Positions 7,781-15,237 of a stretch of 44,596 nucleotides of DNA are shown here, in pieces. The translations under genes and the position numbers were made by a program. The notes under the pieces are model-generated. The model searched no databases, had not been told where the DNA came from, and was given only the letters and a program-made list of their open reading frames with translations. The first letter of the stretch is position 1. Each line of letters opens with the position of its first letter. The stretch is taken from IMG/VR virus record IMGVR_UViG_3300038701_002231, positions 1 through 44,596 of that record, one strand, 5' to 3'. The DNA comes from a virus.

Positions 7781-8944
7781 TCAATATATTGATCCGAACT
7801 CGTCTTCTGCGGATGGCCTCGCGTTCGGTCGAGGGTCCGATTCAGGCACCAGTGTCACGCCGGTCGAGATTTTATCAACCAGACCGTCTTCTACCAGTTT
7901 CCCAAATTCTTCTTTACCAATGGCCTTCTCGACCTTTGGCGCTGTCATAAACTTCTGTTCGAAAACTTTTGATCCATAACGTTTTTCAAGCTCTTTCTCA
8001 GCACTCGCCTTATCAACCCACATGCGAACCTCGCGTGTTTTAACAAGTTTCGTACCTGGTAAAGCATTACCTTCCTCGGCCCGTTGCTGGGCCAAGTCTT
8101 TCACCGATTGGCACCATTTCTCGATCAGCTTCACTTTGTTAAGAACAATATTGGCAAGGTCTTCATCCTTAATAAAATTAACCGGCACTGGTTTCGATGT
8201 ATCATCAAATAAATCCATGTCCATTACCTCTTCAACAAATTCAACATGTTTTGGGCACATCGGCTTCGCACGACAGAAAGTGCAGTGCTCACCAACCGCT
8301 AATGGAGCGTCAGGGTCTTCTGTTTTCACAGCTGCCTCAGCAAAATCCATCATCCAATCAAAAAGCTCGTCACGTGGCACATCCCATGTCCGTATTGGAC
8401 CAAGTTCGTGGTATGCGCGAGGTTGAACAATCGTAATACGCAACGTATCCCATTTCTTGTCTTTATAGACTTCAGCCGCACCCAGCCCGTAGCATAGACC
8501 TTGAATGTTGCCTTCAGCATCAACTGGTACACCGCGACCATGTTTATAATCGACCACGTTGAGGACACCATCTTTCAAACCAATAAAGTCAGCTGTACCC
8601 TTTGTGCCTTTGCCAAGAAATGGTAACTGAAGCTTTTCTTCGATCATGTGCTCACCCATGAGAGGGCGGCAATAATCAACGTATGATTCAACAGCATCGA
8701 TCATGTTCTGATTGACTGGAAAACTCATGTCGAGGTCATCCTTATCAACCTTGATTTCACTGCCCTCATAATGGGACGGTACAGTGTCTTCTCTCAGGCA
8801 CCTCTCACCGAGCTCGTGCGCAGCCGTGCCCTCAGCAGCATAGATAGATGACTTGTTTGGTAAGTCTTTCTCCATCCGTGCTGAACCTGGACACGCCCTG
8901 CGCCTAGAAAACGATGATGGGCCGTTTAATGAGTGAGCGCTCAT
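7781..8944 (-). CDS. DUF2800-type PD-(D/E)XK nuclease with Cas4-like cysteines
   Basis: This 387-aa protein has a RecB/Cas4-type nuclease core: EGTAAHELGERCL (38-50), GTADFIG (116-122) and VVDYKHGRG (130-138), with candidate catalytic D119, D132 and K134. C18 together with C221, C224 and C230 could hold an iron-sulfur cluster, as in Cas4 and AddB. It probably acts as a 5'-3' exonuclease in replication or recombination with the adjacent SSB and SNF2 helicase. Its ATG overlaps the stop of the upstream gene (TAATG). Confidence 0.85.
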   Translation of the reverse strand: MSAHSLNGPSSFSRRRACPGSARMEKDLPNKSSIYAAEGTAAHELGERCLREDTVPSHYEGSEIKVDKDDLDMSFPVNQNMIDAVESYVDYCRPLMGEHMIEEKLQLPFLGKGTKGTADFIGLKDGVLNVVDYKHGRGVPVDAEGNIQGLCYGLGAAEVYKDKKWDTLRITIVQPRAYHELGPIRTWDVPRDELFDWMMDFAEAAVKTEDPDAPLAVGEHCTFCRAKPMCPKHVEFVEEVMDMDLFDDTSKPVPVNFIKDEDLANIVLNKVKLIEKWCQSVKDLAQQRAEEGNALPGTKLVKTREVRMWVDKASAEKELEKRYGSKVFEQKFMTAPKVEKAIGKEEFGKLVEDGLVDKISTGVTLVPESDPRPNARPSAEDEFGSIY

Positions 8945-9531
8945 TACAGTGCCTTTATTTCTTGGTATGCTTCAGCGATCTTGTCTTCAGCAACGTTGCT
9001 CATTTTGATGTCCTGACCATCTGGTACATGTTTTGTGATGATCTTACGGATTTCAACCATTTTTGATGGCACCTGATTTCCGTCTTCATCTTTACCGCGC
9101 TCGTTACCAAGCTGGCGAAGGTCATCAAGTGTGATTTCATCATCACCAGACTTATCAATCGCCTCAAGCTTTGCAGCGATCTTTTCTTTTGCCTTCTCTA
9201 TGTTTTTATCGCTCATGTAAGGCAGGTGTTCTTCAATGATCTCACCTTTTTCGACCATCTCATCGATGGCTTTACCTTGCTTTACAGCACCCCATTTGCG
9301 AACTTTTTTCGGCTTTTCCTCTTCAACTTGTTCCTGCTCGGTGTCATTCGAAGTCTCAGGCTCTTCAGTTTCAGTGTTTTGTTCCTGCTCGGTAACAGTT
9401 TCTACCTGTGGCTTAGGGGTTACTTGTTTTGGCTCGACAGGTTTCTCAACACCGAACGCCTCAGCAAGTAATTTAATTTCACCGATCACATCTGTTGCGT
9501 GATCGCCCATAATTTCAAGTTTAATAGTCAT
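8944..9531 (-). CDS. Hypothetical acidic protein with disordered middle
   Basis: The 195-aa protein has a short N-terminal folded segment (GDHATDVIGEIKLLAEAFG, 9-27), a Pro/Thr/Glu/Gln-rich disordered stretch (about 30-75) and a charged helical C-terminal half. I do not recognise it. Its place between the SNF2 helicase and the DUF2800 nuclease, overlapping the latter by one base, suggests an accessory or scaffold role in recombination, but that is inference only. Confidence 0.65.
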   Translation of the reverse strand: MTIKLEIMGDHATDVIGEIKLLAEAFGVEKPVEPKQVTPKPQVETVTEQEQNTETEEPETSNDTEQEQVEEEKPKKVRKWGAVKQGKAIDEMVEKGEIIEEHLPYMSDKNIEKAKEKIAAKLEAIDKSGDDEITLDDLRQLGNERGKDEDGNQVPSKMVEIRKIITKHVPDGQDIKMSNVAEDKIAEAYQEIKAL

Positions 9532-9547
9532 GTAGTTTTACCTTTCT

Positions 9548-10861
9548 TTAATTAAAACCAAGTTCTTCAGACACGCCCTTCTTTCGAATGTTCGCAGCCT
9601 GAATTCGTTCATCAATAGAGCCTTTCAATGTCGCGTAATACCCGACACAAGGTTCTTTTTTACTGAAATGCACCATACGATCCATCATCTGATCGTTGTT
9701 GCCTGGCACCCAATCGGGCTCTACTGAAATTGTTGTTGACGCGGCCCATAGCGGTATGCTGTCGCGTGCAGCTTGGTTTTGACCAATGAAATACTTGCAC
9801 GATGGGTCTGTCTGAAATCTGTTGTATGAGTTTGCTTTCGCTTCTGAGCACATACCGCCGATAATCTGGGCAAACGGGGCATTAAGTTCTGCCTTGATTC
9901 GCTCGATCACTTCTTTGTGATGTGCAAAGATGATAATTTTACCGGCTTGATCAATATTATCTCGACACCACTCAACGACACCTTTGACTTTAGCAAGGCC
10001 GGTCAATCTTCTCAGCGTTGGTGCTTGATCAGCTGCTTTTTGAAGCGCTTTCACAATGTCCTGATCAGATGAAGCAAGTACCCGTTCGACAGCTGCAATT
10101 TCCTCACCTGGTATTCCATCAATCTTACCCTGAACTGGTAACAGGTCAAAACGTGGTTTTTCCCAATCCTGCCACACCTCTTCTTTCACACGGCGTAATA
10201 CACGGCCTCGCATTTGCTCTCTGAGATGCTTCAGGTTCTTACCACCAGTGATCTGAATACCGAAACCGTTATCCATTGTTGTGCAATACGCATTGACGAA
10301 CTGCCAATACGACATCGGGGTGTCATCTGATTTAAGTATTGTATCGGGAAATAAGGCCCGTAGAGCAGGGTATAATTCTGCGGGGTGGTTTAGTATGGGC
10401 GTACCCGTCATAATGTACACACGCCCTGCCCTATCGACAATACCACCTCTTTTATCCATCTTTGGACCGTAAAATGCTTTAGTACGTTTTGCCTTCATAT
10501 TTTTAAAGGCATCTGATTCATCACCACCAAGTACATCGATGTCCATTTTCATCAGCTTCGGGTGAAGTGTGCTCCCAATCAGACCATTGTAACTTAGGAT
10601 GTTAAATTTACCAGGTTGTGGTTCATCCTGGTTTTTCAAGATGACCGGATCGAAACCCCATTCGGCGGCTTCTTTCTCCCATACGAAGACACCAGATGCT
10701 TTCGCCACAACTGCTGTTGTGTGAGAGCCCAAGTCTTTAGCTGCTTTGAGGAATTGTCGGGTCTTCCCAAGACGCATACCGTCAAATAATGCGGCGTATT
10801 TGCGGTTCTTTAAGAATTCAGCACCAGTGCGCTGGTACTCAAATAAATCAGGTTCAATCAT
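9548..10861 (-). CDS. SNF2-type superfamily 2 helicase
   Basis: The 437-aa protein has motif I GMRLGKT (28-34), a DESD motif II (114-117) and MTGTP motif III (151-155). A second RecA-like domain follows, with GKIIIFAHHKEVI and a terminal DQMMDRMVHF that corresponds to motif VI. Such short SNF2 proteins are common beside phage DUF2800 and DUF2815 genes and are thought to remodel forks or recombination intermediates. DESD in place of DEAH, and MDRMVHF in place of the usual DRxHRxGQ, are family variants worth noting. Its start follows the RuvC-like gene after 35 bases, with a poor ribosome site. Confidence 0.85.
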   Translation of the reverse strand: MIEPDLFEYQRTGAEFLKNRKYAALFDGMRLGKTRQFLKAAKDLGSHTTAVVAKASGVFVWEKEAAEWGFDPVILKNQDEPQPGKFNILSYNGLIGSTLHPKLMKMDIDVLGGDESDAFKNMKAKRTKAFYGPKMDKRGGIVDRAGRVYIMTGTPILNHPAELYPALRALFPDTILKSDDTPMSYWQFVNAYCTTMDNGFGIQITGGKNLKHLREQMRGRVLRRVKEEVWQDWEKPRFDLLPVQGKIDGIPGEEIAAVERVLASSDQDIVKALQKAADQAPTLRRLTGLAKVKGVVEWCRDNIDQAGKIIIFAHHKEVIERIKAELNAPFAQIIGGMCSEAKANSYNRFQTDPSCKYFIGQNQAARDSIPLWAASTTISVEPDWVPGNNDQMMDRMVHFSKKEPCVGYYATLKGSIDERIQAANIRKKGVSEELGFN

Positions 10862-10896
10862 TTTTTTCAGTTTCTATAGTTTTCAGTTTTTACAAG

Positions 10897-11340
10897 TTAA
10901 GAATACATACCCTCATCTAACCAATAATGCAAGATGGCAATAGCATCTGCCTCATTATCATCCGCAGGTTTGTAACCACGTTTCTCGCATTCAGCGATCA
11001 TCGCGGGTTTTTTTGCATTACCGTTGCCGGTAAAACTCTTTTTAATGGTGCCCACTGGGACCCCGCAATATGGAATTCTATTCGCTTCACACCATTTTGT
11101 CAGTGTAGCAAGAAGACCACCGTAGACATGGGCCGCATCCGTCCCACGATGGCGGCGAACTTCCTCAAACACAACTTGATCAGGTTTCGGCATTTCACTA
11201 AGCCATTTCTCAAACTTAAGATAGCGCATGCCACCACCGGAGAAGCGGTCATTTGCAAATTTCTGTGTTCCACTTGTGACACCCGAATCAGACTGTGCGG
11301 CCCATCCGGTTGTTGTGCCTAGATCAAGAGTTAATAACAT
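10897..11340 (-). CDS. RuvC-like Holliday junction resolvase
   Basis: The 147-aa RNase-H-fold protein opens with LDLGTTTGWA (catalytic D6), has FEEVRRH (acidic pair 59-60) and ends with DDNEADAIAI (D127/D128 and D132), the RuvC catalytic set. Length fits phage RuvC-like enzymes, which resolve branched replication intermediates before packaging. It overlaps the 3' end of the HTH gene by 17 bases, so both probably come from the internal promoter near 11550. Confidence 0.88.
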   Translation of the reverse strand: MLLTLDLGTTTGWAAQSDSGVTSGTQKFANDRFSGGGMRYLKFEKWLSEMPKPDQVVFEEVRRHRGTDAAHVYGGLLATLTKWCEANRIPYCGVPVGTIKKSFTGNGNAKKPAMIAECEKRGYKPADDNEADAIAILHYWLDEGMYS

Positions 11341-11533
11341 CTAGTTTTTCCTGATTGATCATATCGACGATCTTTTTTGCTGTGTCCATTCGAATGCTGG
11401 ACCTGTCTTTTAATCTGATAATAGCCGCGCTATCATTCAACACTCTGCGACCAAAGGATGACGGTTTCTCTCCGCTGTCCTCCAAGTGACCGTAAATGTA
11501 ATTGATTAATTCTTCGTGACTGGGTATATTCAT
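11324..11533 (-). CDS. Small HTH regulator, probably leaderless mRNA
   Basis: The 69-aa protein has a helical region (SSFGRRVLNDSAAIIRLKDR, about 25-44) followed by RMDTAKKIVDMI. This resembles short lambda-repressor-fold proteins that I associate with alphaproteobacteria and their phages. No ribosome site precedes the ATG. Instead a good -10 lies eight bases upstream, so transcription should start at or next to the start codon. An AGGTA...TACCT inverted repeat covers the -10 and the start region, which suggests autorepression. It is the first gene of the internal unit with RuvC, SNF2, nuclease and SSB, and is a candidate early-gene regulator. Confidence 0.7.
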   Translation of the reverse strand: MNIPSHEELINYIYGHLEDSGEKPSSFGRRVLNDSAAIIRLKDRSSIRMDTAKKIVDMINQEKLDVINS

Positions 11534-11570
11534 AGGTAATGGTTATACCTCGTTTGTTGGGCGGGGTCAA
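11534..11570 (-). promoter_or_regulatory. Internal leftward promoter with overlapping inverted repeat
   Basis: On the minus strand TTGACC (11570-11565), a 17-base spacer and TATAAC (11547-11542) form a near-consensus sigma70 promoter. The predicted start is at about 11535, next to the ATG at 11533. AGGTA (11534-11538) and TACCT (11546-11550) are inverted arms, a likely operator. TTTCCAACAT (11586-11595) lies just upstream and recurs at three other promoters. Confidence 0.75.
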
Positions 11571-11606
11571 CACCTTATTTGTAAATTTCCAACATTTTAA
11601 GGATTT

Positions 11607-12002
11607 TTAATGTTTCATGGTGTGAAAATGGGGATAGATGCTCCCCAAAAAGATGGTGGCGCGTAGGTGGTCTTGGGCGTGTAGATGGTCGATAAAAGTG
11701 TAAATAGTTTTATAACCATCCCCAATGATCCCATCTGAAAAATATTCTCTGCACATTTTTTTTATTCTCTCAACATCAACCGCCCCTTGGCTGTCTAGGG
11801 CTTTGCGGATTGTTTTTTCGGAAAACATCACGTCTTTTAAGCACGCCATAATCGCGTTATACTGTGAATGGTGAACCCCTAATACATTTTCATCATCACT
11901 CATATATGATTTTGATTTAGCCGCAGATTTTTGCAAGCTTTCGATAAGGCGATCTAATGCTCGTAATCCCATCACCCTCGCTTCTTCAATTTCATTCGTC
12001 AT
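11607..12002 (-). CDS. Hypothetical helical protein
   Basis: The 131-aa product is mostly alpha-helical and contains EKTIRKALDSQGAVDVERIK and a His-rich C-terminus (HLHAQDH, PHFHTMKH). I do not recognise it. The ATG at 12002 has AAGGA upstream and overlaps the end of the previous gene by 11 bases; an in-frame ATG at 12020 is less supported. It is the last gene before the internal promoter. Confidence 0.6.
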   Translation of the reverse strand: MTNEIEEARVMGLRALDRLIESLQKSAAKSKSYMSDDENVLGVHHSQYNAIMACLKDVMFSEKTIRKALDSQGAVDVERIKKMCREYFSDGIIGDGYKTIYTFIDHLHAQDHLRATIFLGSIYPHFHTMKH

Positions 12003-12219
12003 TTTTATTGTCCTTGCCATTCACATATCTTTTAGGACGCTCCGTTACGTAAGCGCAAATTTCCGCCATATCTTTTACACCAGCGTTGTGCTCGCTGTTA
12101 TCGTTTATCTCACGATAAGCGGCAATTATATTATCGGGGTTACTTTTGTACGAAATAACCCCCACAAAACAACCAACGGCAAAACACAAACCGAATATCG
12201 GTAATAAATCAGTTTTCAT
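11992..12219 (-). CDS. Small single-pass membrane protein
   Basis: The 75-aa product has one hydrophobic helix near the N-terminus (LLPIFGLCFAVGCFVGVISY, 5-24) followed by a polar tail that ends KDNKNDE, so it is probably anchored with the tail in the cytoplasm or periplasm. ATGA overlap with the upstream gene supports the start. Function is unknown; superinfection exclusion or membrane takeover are possibilities without direct evidence. Confidence 0.6.
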   Translation of the reverse strand: MKTDLLPIFGLCFAVGCFVGVISYKSNPDNIIAAYREINDNSEHNAGVKDMAEICAYVTERPKRYVNGKDNKNDE

Positions 12220-12554
12220 CCCTCATTCTCCTGTGCTTGGGTTATCATTGCTTTGTACAACAAGAACCGTCCATCTTCTCTATCAAATTCTACATGATGC
12301 GTTTTAAGCGTGCCGCATATAGCATCCGTAGGCTCAATAGGCACTAACACATACCCATTTTCTAGCTTCTCTTGGGTCTTGAGGGCTGTTAGGATTTCTT
12401 CAACATCTTTTTGTAAAGCTTCTTTATCTCTTTTCAGTCTGCGCATTTGATCTGGGTATTTTTCAGCACCGCGATATGTACGACCAATACTCTCTAACAT
12501 TTCGCACCTTATGCGCTCCAAAGCCTGACGCGCTGCTGTGTTTTTATTCGTCAT
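12216..12554 (-). CDS. Hypothetical protein with ARQALERI N-terminus
   Basis: The 112-aa product has a charged coiled-coil-like region (about 10-60) and a compact C-terminal part (GYVLVPIEPTDAICGTLKTH). The first residues (TAARQALERI) resemble the start of its upstream neighbour (SAREALERI), which suggests the pair share an N-terminal motif. It overlaps that neighbour by 11 bases. No function recognised. Confidence 0.6.
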   Translation of the reverse strand: MTNKNTAARQALERIRCEMLESIGRTYRGAEKYPDQMRRLKRDKEALQKDVEEILTALKTQEKLENGYVLVPIEPTDAICGTLKTHHVEFDREDGRFLLYKAMITQAQENEG

Positions 12555-12801
12555 TGGTTGCTTCCTTTATTGCTTGTTCTGCATATTGCTTTAAATGCTG
12601 TACGCGCTGCCCATATTGGTAATCGTAATTTGCGATATACTCCAAAGCCGCCTTGTATTTCTCGGCTTGCTCTAGGGCGGTTTTAATTGTTTCAAAGTAC
12701 TCATCAGCGCCGCCACTAGATGTTTCCCATTCGCTGTAGAAATAAAATGTGCTTTGTATTCGCTCCAAAGCCTCACGCGCTGACGGGGTTTTATTTTTCA
12801 T
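12544..12801 (-). CDS. Hypothetical protein, N-terminal motif shared with next gene
   Basis: The 85-aa product starts MKNKTPSAREALERIQ and is helical, with a Tyr-rich C-terminal half (YIANYDYQYGQRVQHL). I chose the ATG at 12801 because it overlaps the stop of the preceding gene (ATGA); the open frame upstream of it belongs to that gene's other frame. No function recognised. Confidence 0.6.
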   Translation of the reverse strand: MKNKTPSAREALERIQSTFYFYSEWETSSGGADEYFETIKTALEQAEKYKAALEYIANYDYQYGQRVQHLKQYAEQAIKEATNDE

Positions 12802-12962
12802 TCGCTTTGACCCTTTATTAGTAAAACAGTTGCCGCACTTAACCAAACAAGCACAGCTATGAGCATAAGCCCCTCTGCGGGTCTTGCGGCTATTAAACCA
12901 ATTAAAAAAAACAGGGCTGGGGCTAAAATCATAGCCATGCCAATAATAGAATATTTATTCAT
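12798..12962 (-). CDS. Small two-helix membrane protein
   Basis: The 54-aa product has two hydrophobic helices (MAMILAPALFFLIGLIAA and MLIAVLVWLSAATVLLI) separated by a short RPAEG turn. The start lies in a tandem ATG-ATG (12965/12962) behind AGAGAGGGAG; the second ATG has better spacing. It looks like a small inner-membrane protein in the early region and is unlikely to be the lysis holin, which lies in the rightward lysis cassette. Confidence 0.6.
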   Translation of the reverse strand: MNKYSIIGMAMILAPALFFLIGLIAARPAEGLMLIAVLVWLSAATVLLIKGQSE

Positions 12963-13029
12963 CATCTCCCTCTCTTTCTGCCCGTAGGTGGTTAATTTGT
13001 ATTTAATTACTAAAATATTCATGTTACAG

Positions 13030-13212
13030 TTAATCAAACATATTATCAAAATCGTCGTGAAAAGTGCGGTCTGAGAGAGCAGTGATAAGCTGCTCTCTCA
13101 TTTCATCTGACAGGTTATGAAACACACCATCCTTTATCACAACGCAAGCGAAGCTACCTGCATGGGCCGTGTTTTCAAAGTTAATCTGACCGGATTTGAG
13201 CTTATGTGGCAT
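13030..13212 (-). CDS. Hypothetical 60-aa protein
   Basis: The product starts MPHKLKSGQINFENTAHAGS and contains HNLSDEMREQLITALSDR, a soluble helix. Its ATG overlaps the stop of a 49-aa gene (TAATG), which supports translation. No function recognised. Confidence 0.55.
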   Translation of the reverse strand: MPHKLKSGQINFENTAHAGSFACVVIKDGVFHNLSDEMREQLITALSDRTFHDDFDNMFD

Positions 13213-13361
13213 TATGTTAAAATCACTTTTTTGTCTTGATACACCGGCAGGTGTCGTGAGTATTTATTGGGGAATTTTTTACACACCTCAAACCACACCC
13301 ATTTCGGAAGATGCACAGCTTTTCTTTTGTTCCATTTTTGTAATTCTTTTTGGTTCATCAT
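13212..13361 (-). CDS. Small basic protein (49 aa)
   Basis: This short ORF reads MMNQKELQKWNKRKAVHLPK at its start and is Lys/Trp-rich (WNKRK, PKWVWFEVCKKF). Its first ATG overlaps the stop of the upstream gene (ATGATG) and its TAA overlaps the next ATG, so it fills an otherwise empty gap in a fully overlapping operon. Basic and aromatic composition suggests nucleic acid or protein binding (weak inference). Confidence 0.6.
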   Translation of the reverse strand: MMNQKELQKWNKRKAVHLPKWVWFEVCKKFPNKYSRHLPVYQDKKVILT

Positions 13362-13666
13362 TTAAGTTCTTTCTTTTTTGCGTTCATAACCCCGTAAAAA
13401 TTCACGATGTGCTGTAGTGCTTCTTCTGCGTCCGTGTCTTCTGGGACCCATATACCGAGGCCACCGAACGTTGGTCCCTGATAATGGTAAACCACCATTT
13501 CTATTGATTCTGCCGTTACTGTTGACACGCTCGGAGCATCTTGCCGACTGACCGGTATCATTTCACCTGGTTTAAAATCAGCGAACACCACCCTCTTAAT
13601 AGATGATGTAATGAACTCACCATCTTTCGGCCCAAATACGGCTACACCGGTATATTGATCACCCAT
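13358..13666 (-). CDS. Hypothetical protein
   Basis: The 102-aa product starts MGDQYTGVAVFGPKDG and contains YHYQGPTFGGLGIWVPEDTD, with a mixed alpha/beta look. GGAG about six bases upstream of 13666 supports this start over the ATG at 13690. It overlaps the small membrane-protein gene by eight bases and the next small ORF by four. No function recognised. Confidence 0.6.
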   Translation of the reverse strand: MGDQYTGVAVFGPKDGEFITSSIKRVVFADFKPGEMIPVSRQDAPSVSTVTAESIEMVVYHYQGPTFGGLGIWVPEDTDAEEALQHIVNFYGVMNAKKKELK

Positions 13667-13826
13667 GCTTACGCTCCATAAGCTCAGCAAGTTCGCCCTG
13701 CGTGATTAACGGGATCGGTGCATCGTTGTACTTGCTCTGGGCGTAGAAGTACCCTCCGATCAAACCGATTTGCAACATAGTTGCTGATAACAATACGCTG
13801 ATTACAGTCAAAGTTGTCTTATTCAT
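13659..13826 (-). CDS. Small single-pass membrane protein (55 aa)
   Basis: The product MNKTTLTVISVLLSATMLQI continues with a hydrophobic GLIGGYFYAQ and a polar tail TQGELAELMERKHG, so it has one membrane helix at about residues 5-29. GGAG six bases upstream and overlaps with both neighbours (8 bases each) support it. An in-frame ATG at 13829 adds one residue. Function unknown. Confidence 0.65.
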   Translation of the reverse strand: MNKTTLTVISVLLSATMLQIGLIGGYFYAQSKYNDAPIPLITQGELAELMERKHG

Positions 13827-14343
13827 CATTTGCTCCTATCCTATTTATAATTTCGACCATTAAATCATCATGACTCATTGGTGCCAGATCAGTATATTCA
13901 CAGGAAATATTAATATACCGCTCGTCTTTGATTAAATAGCTGTGACAGTGACCATGAACATTCACCTTATATCTATAACCCAGTTGATCAGAGTGACAGG
14001 GATAATGCGAAAACAAAACACCATCTTTCTTGTTTTCCATCATACTGTGCACCGTATCGAACCATCTGAGGTATCTCGGCATTGGTAAAGTGTCGTGATT
14101 ACCCAATATAAGATGTTTCGTCCCGTTCAATTGCTTCATTACAGGGTCAAGCCGAGTTGCCGGTTTAAAACATACATCACCAAGATGATACACCACATCT
14201 TTTGGGCCGACCACTGCATTCCAACGCTTAATCAATTCCTCATCATGCTCTTCAATGGTGTCAAATGGTCGTTTTTCAGCTTCAAACTTTAGAATGTTGT
14301 CGTGGCTAAAATGTGTATCTGATATATAAAATTTCTCGTACAT
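13819..14343 (-). CDS. Small calcineurin-like metallophosphoesterase
   Basis: This 174-aa protein has a complete motif set: SDTHFSH (D9/H11), LGDV (54-57), GNHD (81-84), SHYP (112-115) and HGHCH (130-134). It resembles the stand-alone phage phosphoesterases (YfcE-like size). It is unrelated in detail to the larger enzyme at 1482-2615, so the phage encodes two. The substrate is not shown; nucleotides, cyclic nucleotides or 2',3'-ends of RNA are possible. Confidence 0.87.
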   Translation of the reverse strand: MYEKFYISDTHFSHDNILKFEAEKRPFDTIEEHDEELIKRWNAVVGPKDVVYHLGDVCFKPATRLDPVMKQLNGTKHLILGNHDTLPMPRYLRWFDTVHSMMENKKDGVLFSHYPCHSDQLGYRYKVNVHGHCHSYLIKDERYINISCEYTDLAPMSHDDLMVEIINRIGANDE

Positions 14344-14347
14344 CGTT

Positions 14348-14560
14348 TTATCTCACATCGTTACAGTTCACGTTTCCAATATAAAGATGATCACCACCTC
14401 CACCAGCGGTGCGGCACTCAGTGCCCACCACGCCATCCCATGATAGGAAGATGAGGACAAGTAAGACAATCACAATCAACAGCATCACAAATAACATTAT
14501 CGCACCGAAAACGGCTTGTTGATCTTTAGATTGATATTGCCTATGAGCCCCTGAACACAT
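14348..14560 (-). CDS. Small single-pass membrane protein
   Basis: The 70-aa product has one long hydrophobic helix (AIMLFVMLLIVIVLLVLIFL, about 20-39) with a Cys-containing Gly-rich C-terminus (TECRTAGGGGDHLY). AAAGG seven bases before the ATG supports the start. Function unknown. Confidence 0.6.
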   Translation of the reverse strand: MCSGAHRQYQSKDQQAVFGAIMLFVMLLIVIVLLVLIFLSWDGVVGTECRTAGGGGDHLYIGNVNCNDVR

Positions 14561-14562
14561 GA

Positions 14563-14955
14563 TTAACCTTTCTTTTTAAAGCCGAACACATTGGTTGTGC
14601 TGACCTTATCTACAGTTTTGTACATGCCAAGATCGGCTGTCAGATGGACAACCATGTCCTTAGAAAGAGCAACACGAATCACACCATTCACGCGACCGGT
14701 GCCGTGCTCTTCATATTTATACTCGTCCCATTTCTCGATCACGATAGCGGCTTGGTTTTTTTTAGGTGCATTATAGACACCCTCACCCAGTTCCGTGCGA
14801 ACAATGTGATCGCCAACTTCTGGCATCTCATTAGCGTTTATTTTTTCATCGTACTCATCGAGTGCCTTGACAGCATCCAACCGACACGCGAATGAATTAT
14901 CCTCACCACCGTCTGTCAGTGCTTTCAATAGTGCTTTTTTAATAATGTCGTCCAT
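14563..14955 (-). CDS. Hypothetical protein downstream of the AAA+ cassette
   Basis: The 130-aa product has an N-terminal helical part (DDIIKKALLKALTDGG) and a beta-rich part (VGDHIVRTELGEGVYNAP, then GVIRVALSKDMVVHLTADLG) that could be a small barrel. It follows the CxCx4C protein by 15 bases with AAAGG upstream, in the same unit as the AAA+ ATPase, so it is a possible substrate or adaptor. I do not recognise it. Confidence 0.6.
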   Translation of the reverse strand: MDDIIKKALLKALTDGGEDNSFACRLDAVKALDEYDEKINANEMPEVGDHIVRTELGEGVYNAPKKNQAAIVIEKWDEYKYEEHGTGRVNGVIRVALSKDMVVHLTADLGMYKTVDKVSTTNVFGFKKKG

Positions 14956-14970
14956 AATAGTTTACCTTTC

Positions 14971-15237
14971 TTAGTCTGTTTCAACGAACGGGCCAATCCC
15001 GCAACCCGGTGCTCCACAATAGCAGATGGTGCCACCACTCTTCTGCCGTTGTTTCTTCTTTTTCTTGTTTTTCTTACCTTTGCCCTGCTCTTCAGCTTCT
15101 TTCATATGTTGATCTTGCATAACTTTAGTAAGATCATCGACCAAATCTTTAGCTTCATCGAGGTTGATACCTAGATCGATGCGACCGAAACCCTCATCAT
15201 CGGTTTCATTTTCTTTGTTGTCGTAAATTCCACTCAT
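14971..15237 (-). CDS. Lys-rich small protein with C-terminal CxCx4C motif
   Basis: The 88-aa product has an acidic N-terminus, a short helix (LDEAKDLVDDLTKVMQDQH, about 26-44), a dense Lys stretch (GKGKKNKKKKKQRQK) and a C-terminal GGTICYCGAPGCGIG. The spacing C-x-C-x4-C with CYCGAPGC is the pattern of post-SET zinc motifs in SET methyltransferases, but there is no SET domain here. Its ATG overlaps the stop of the AAA+ gene (ATGA), so the two are translated together. It may be a metal-binding adaptor, nucleic-acid-binding factor or substrate of the ATPase; none is demonstrated. Confidence 0.7.
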   Translation of the reverse strand: MSGIYDNKENETDDEGFGRIDLGINLDEAKDLVDDLTKVMQDQHMKEAEEQGKGKKNKKKKKQRQKSGGTICYCGAPGCGIGPFVETD

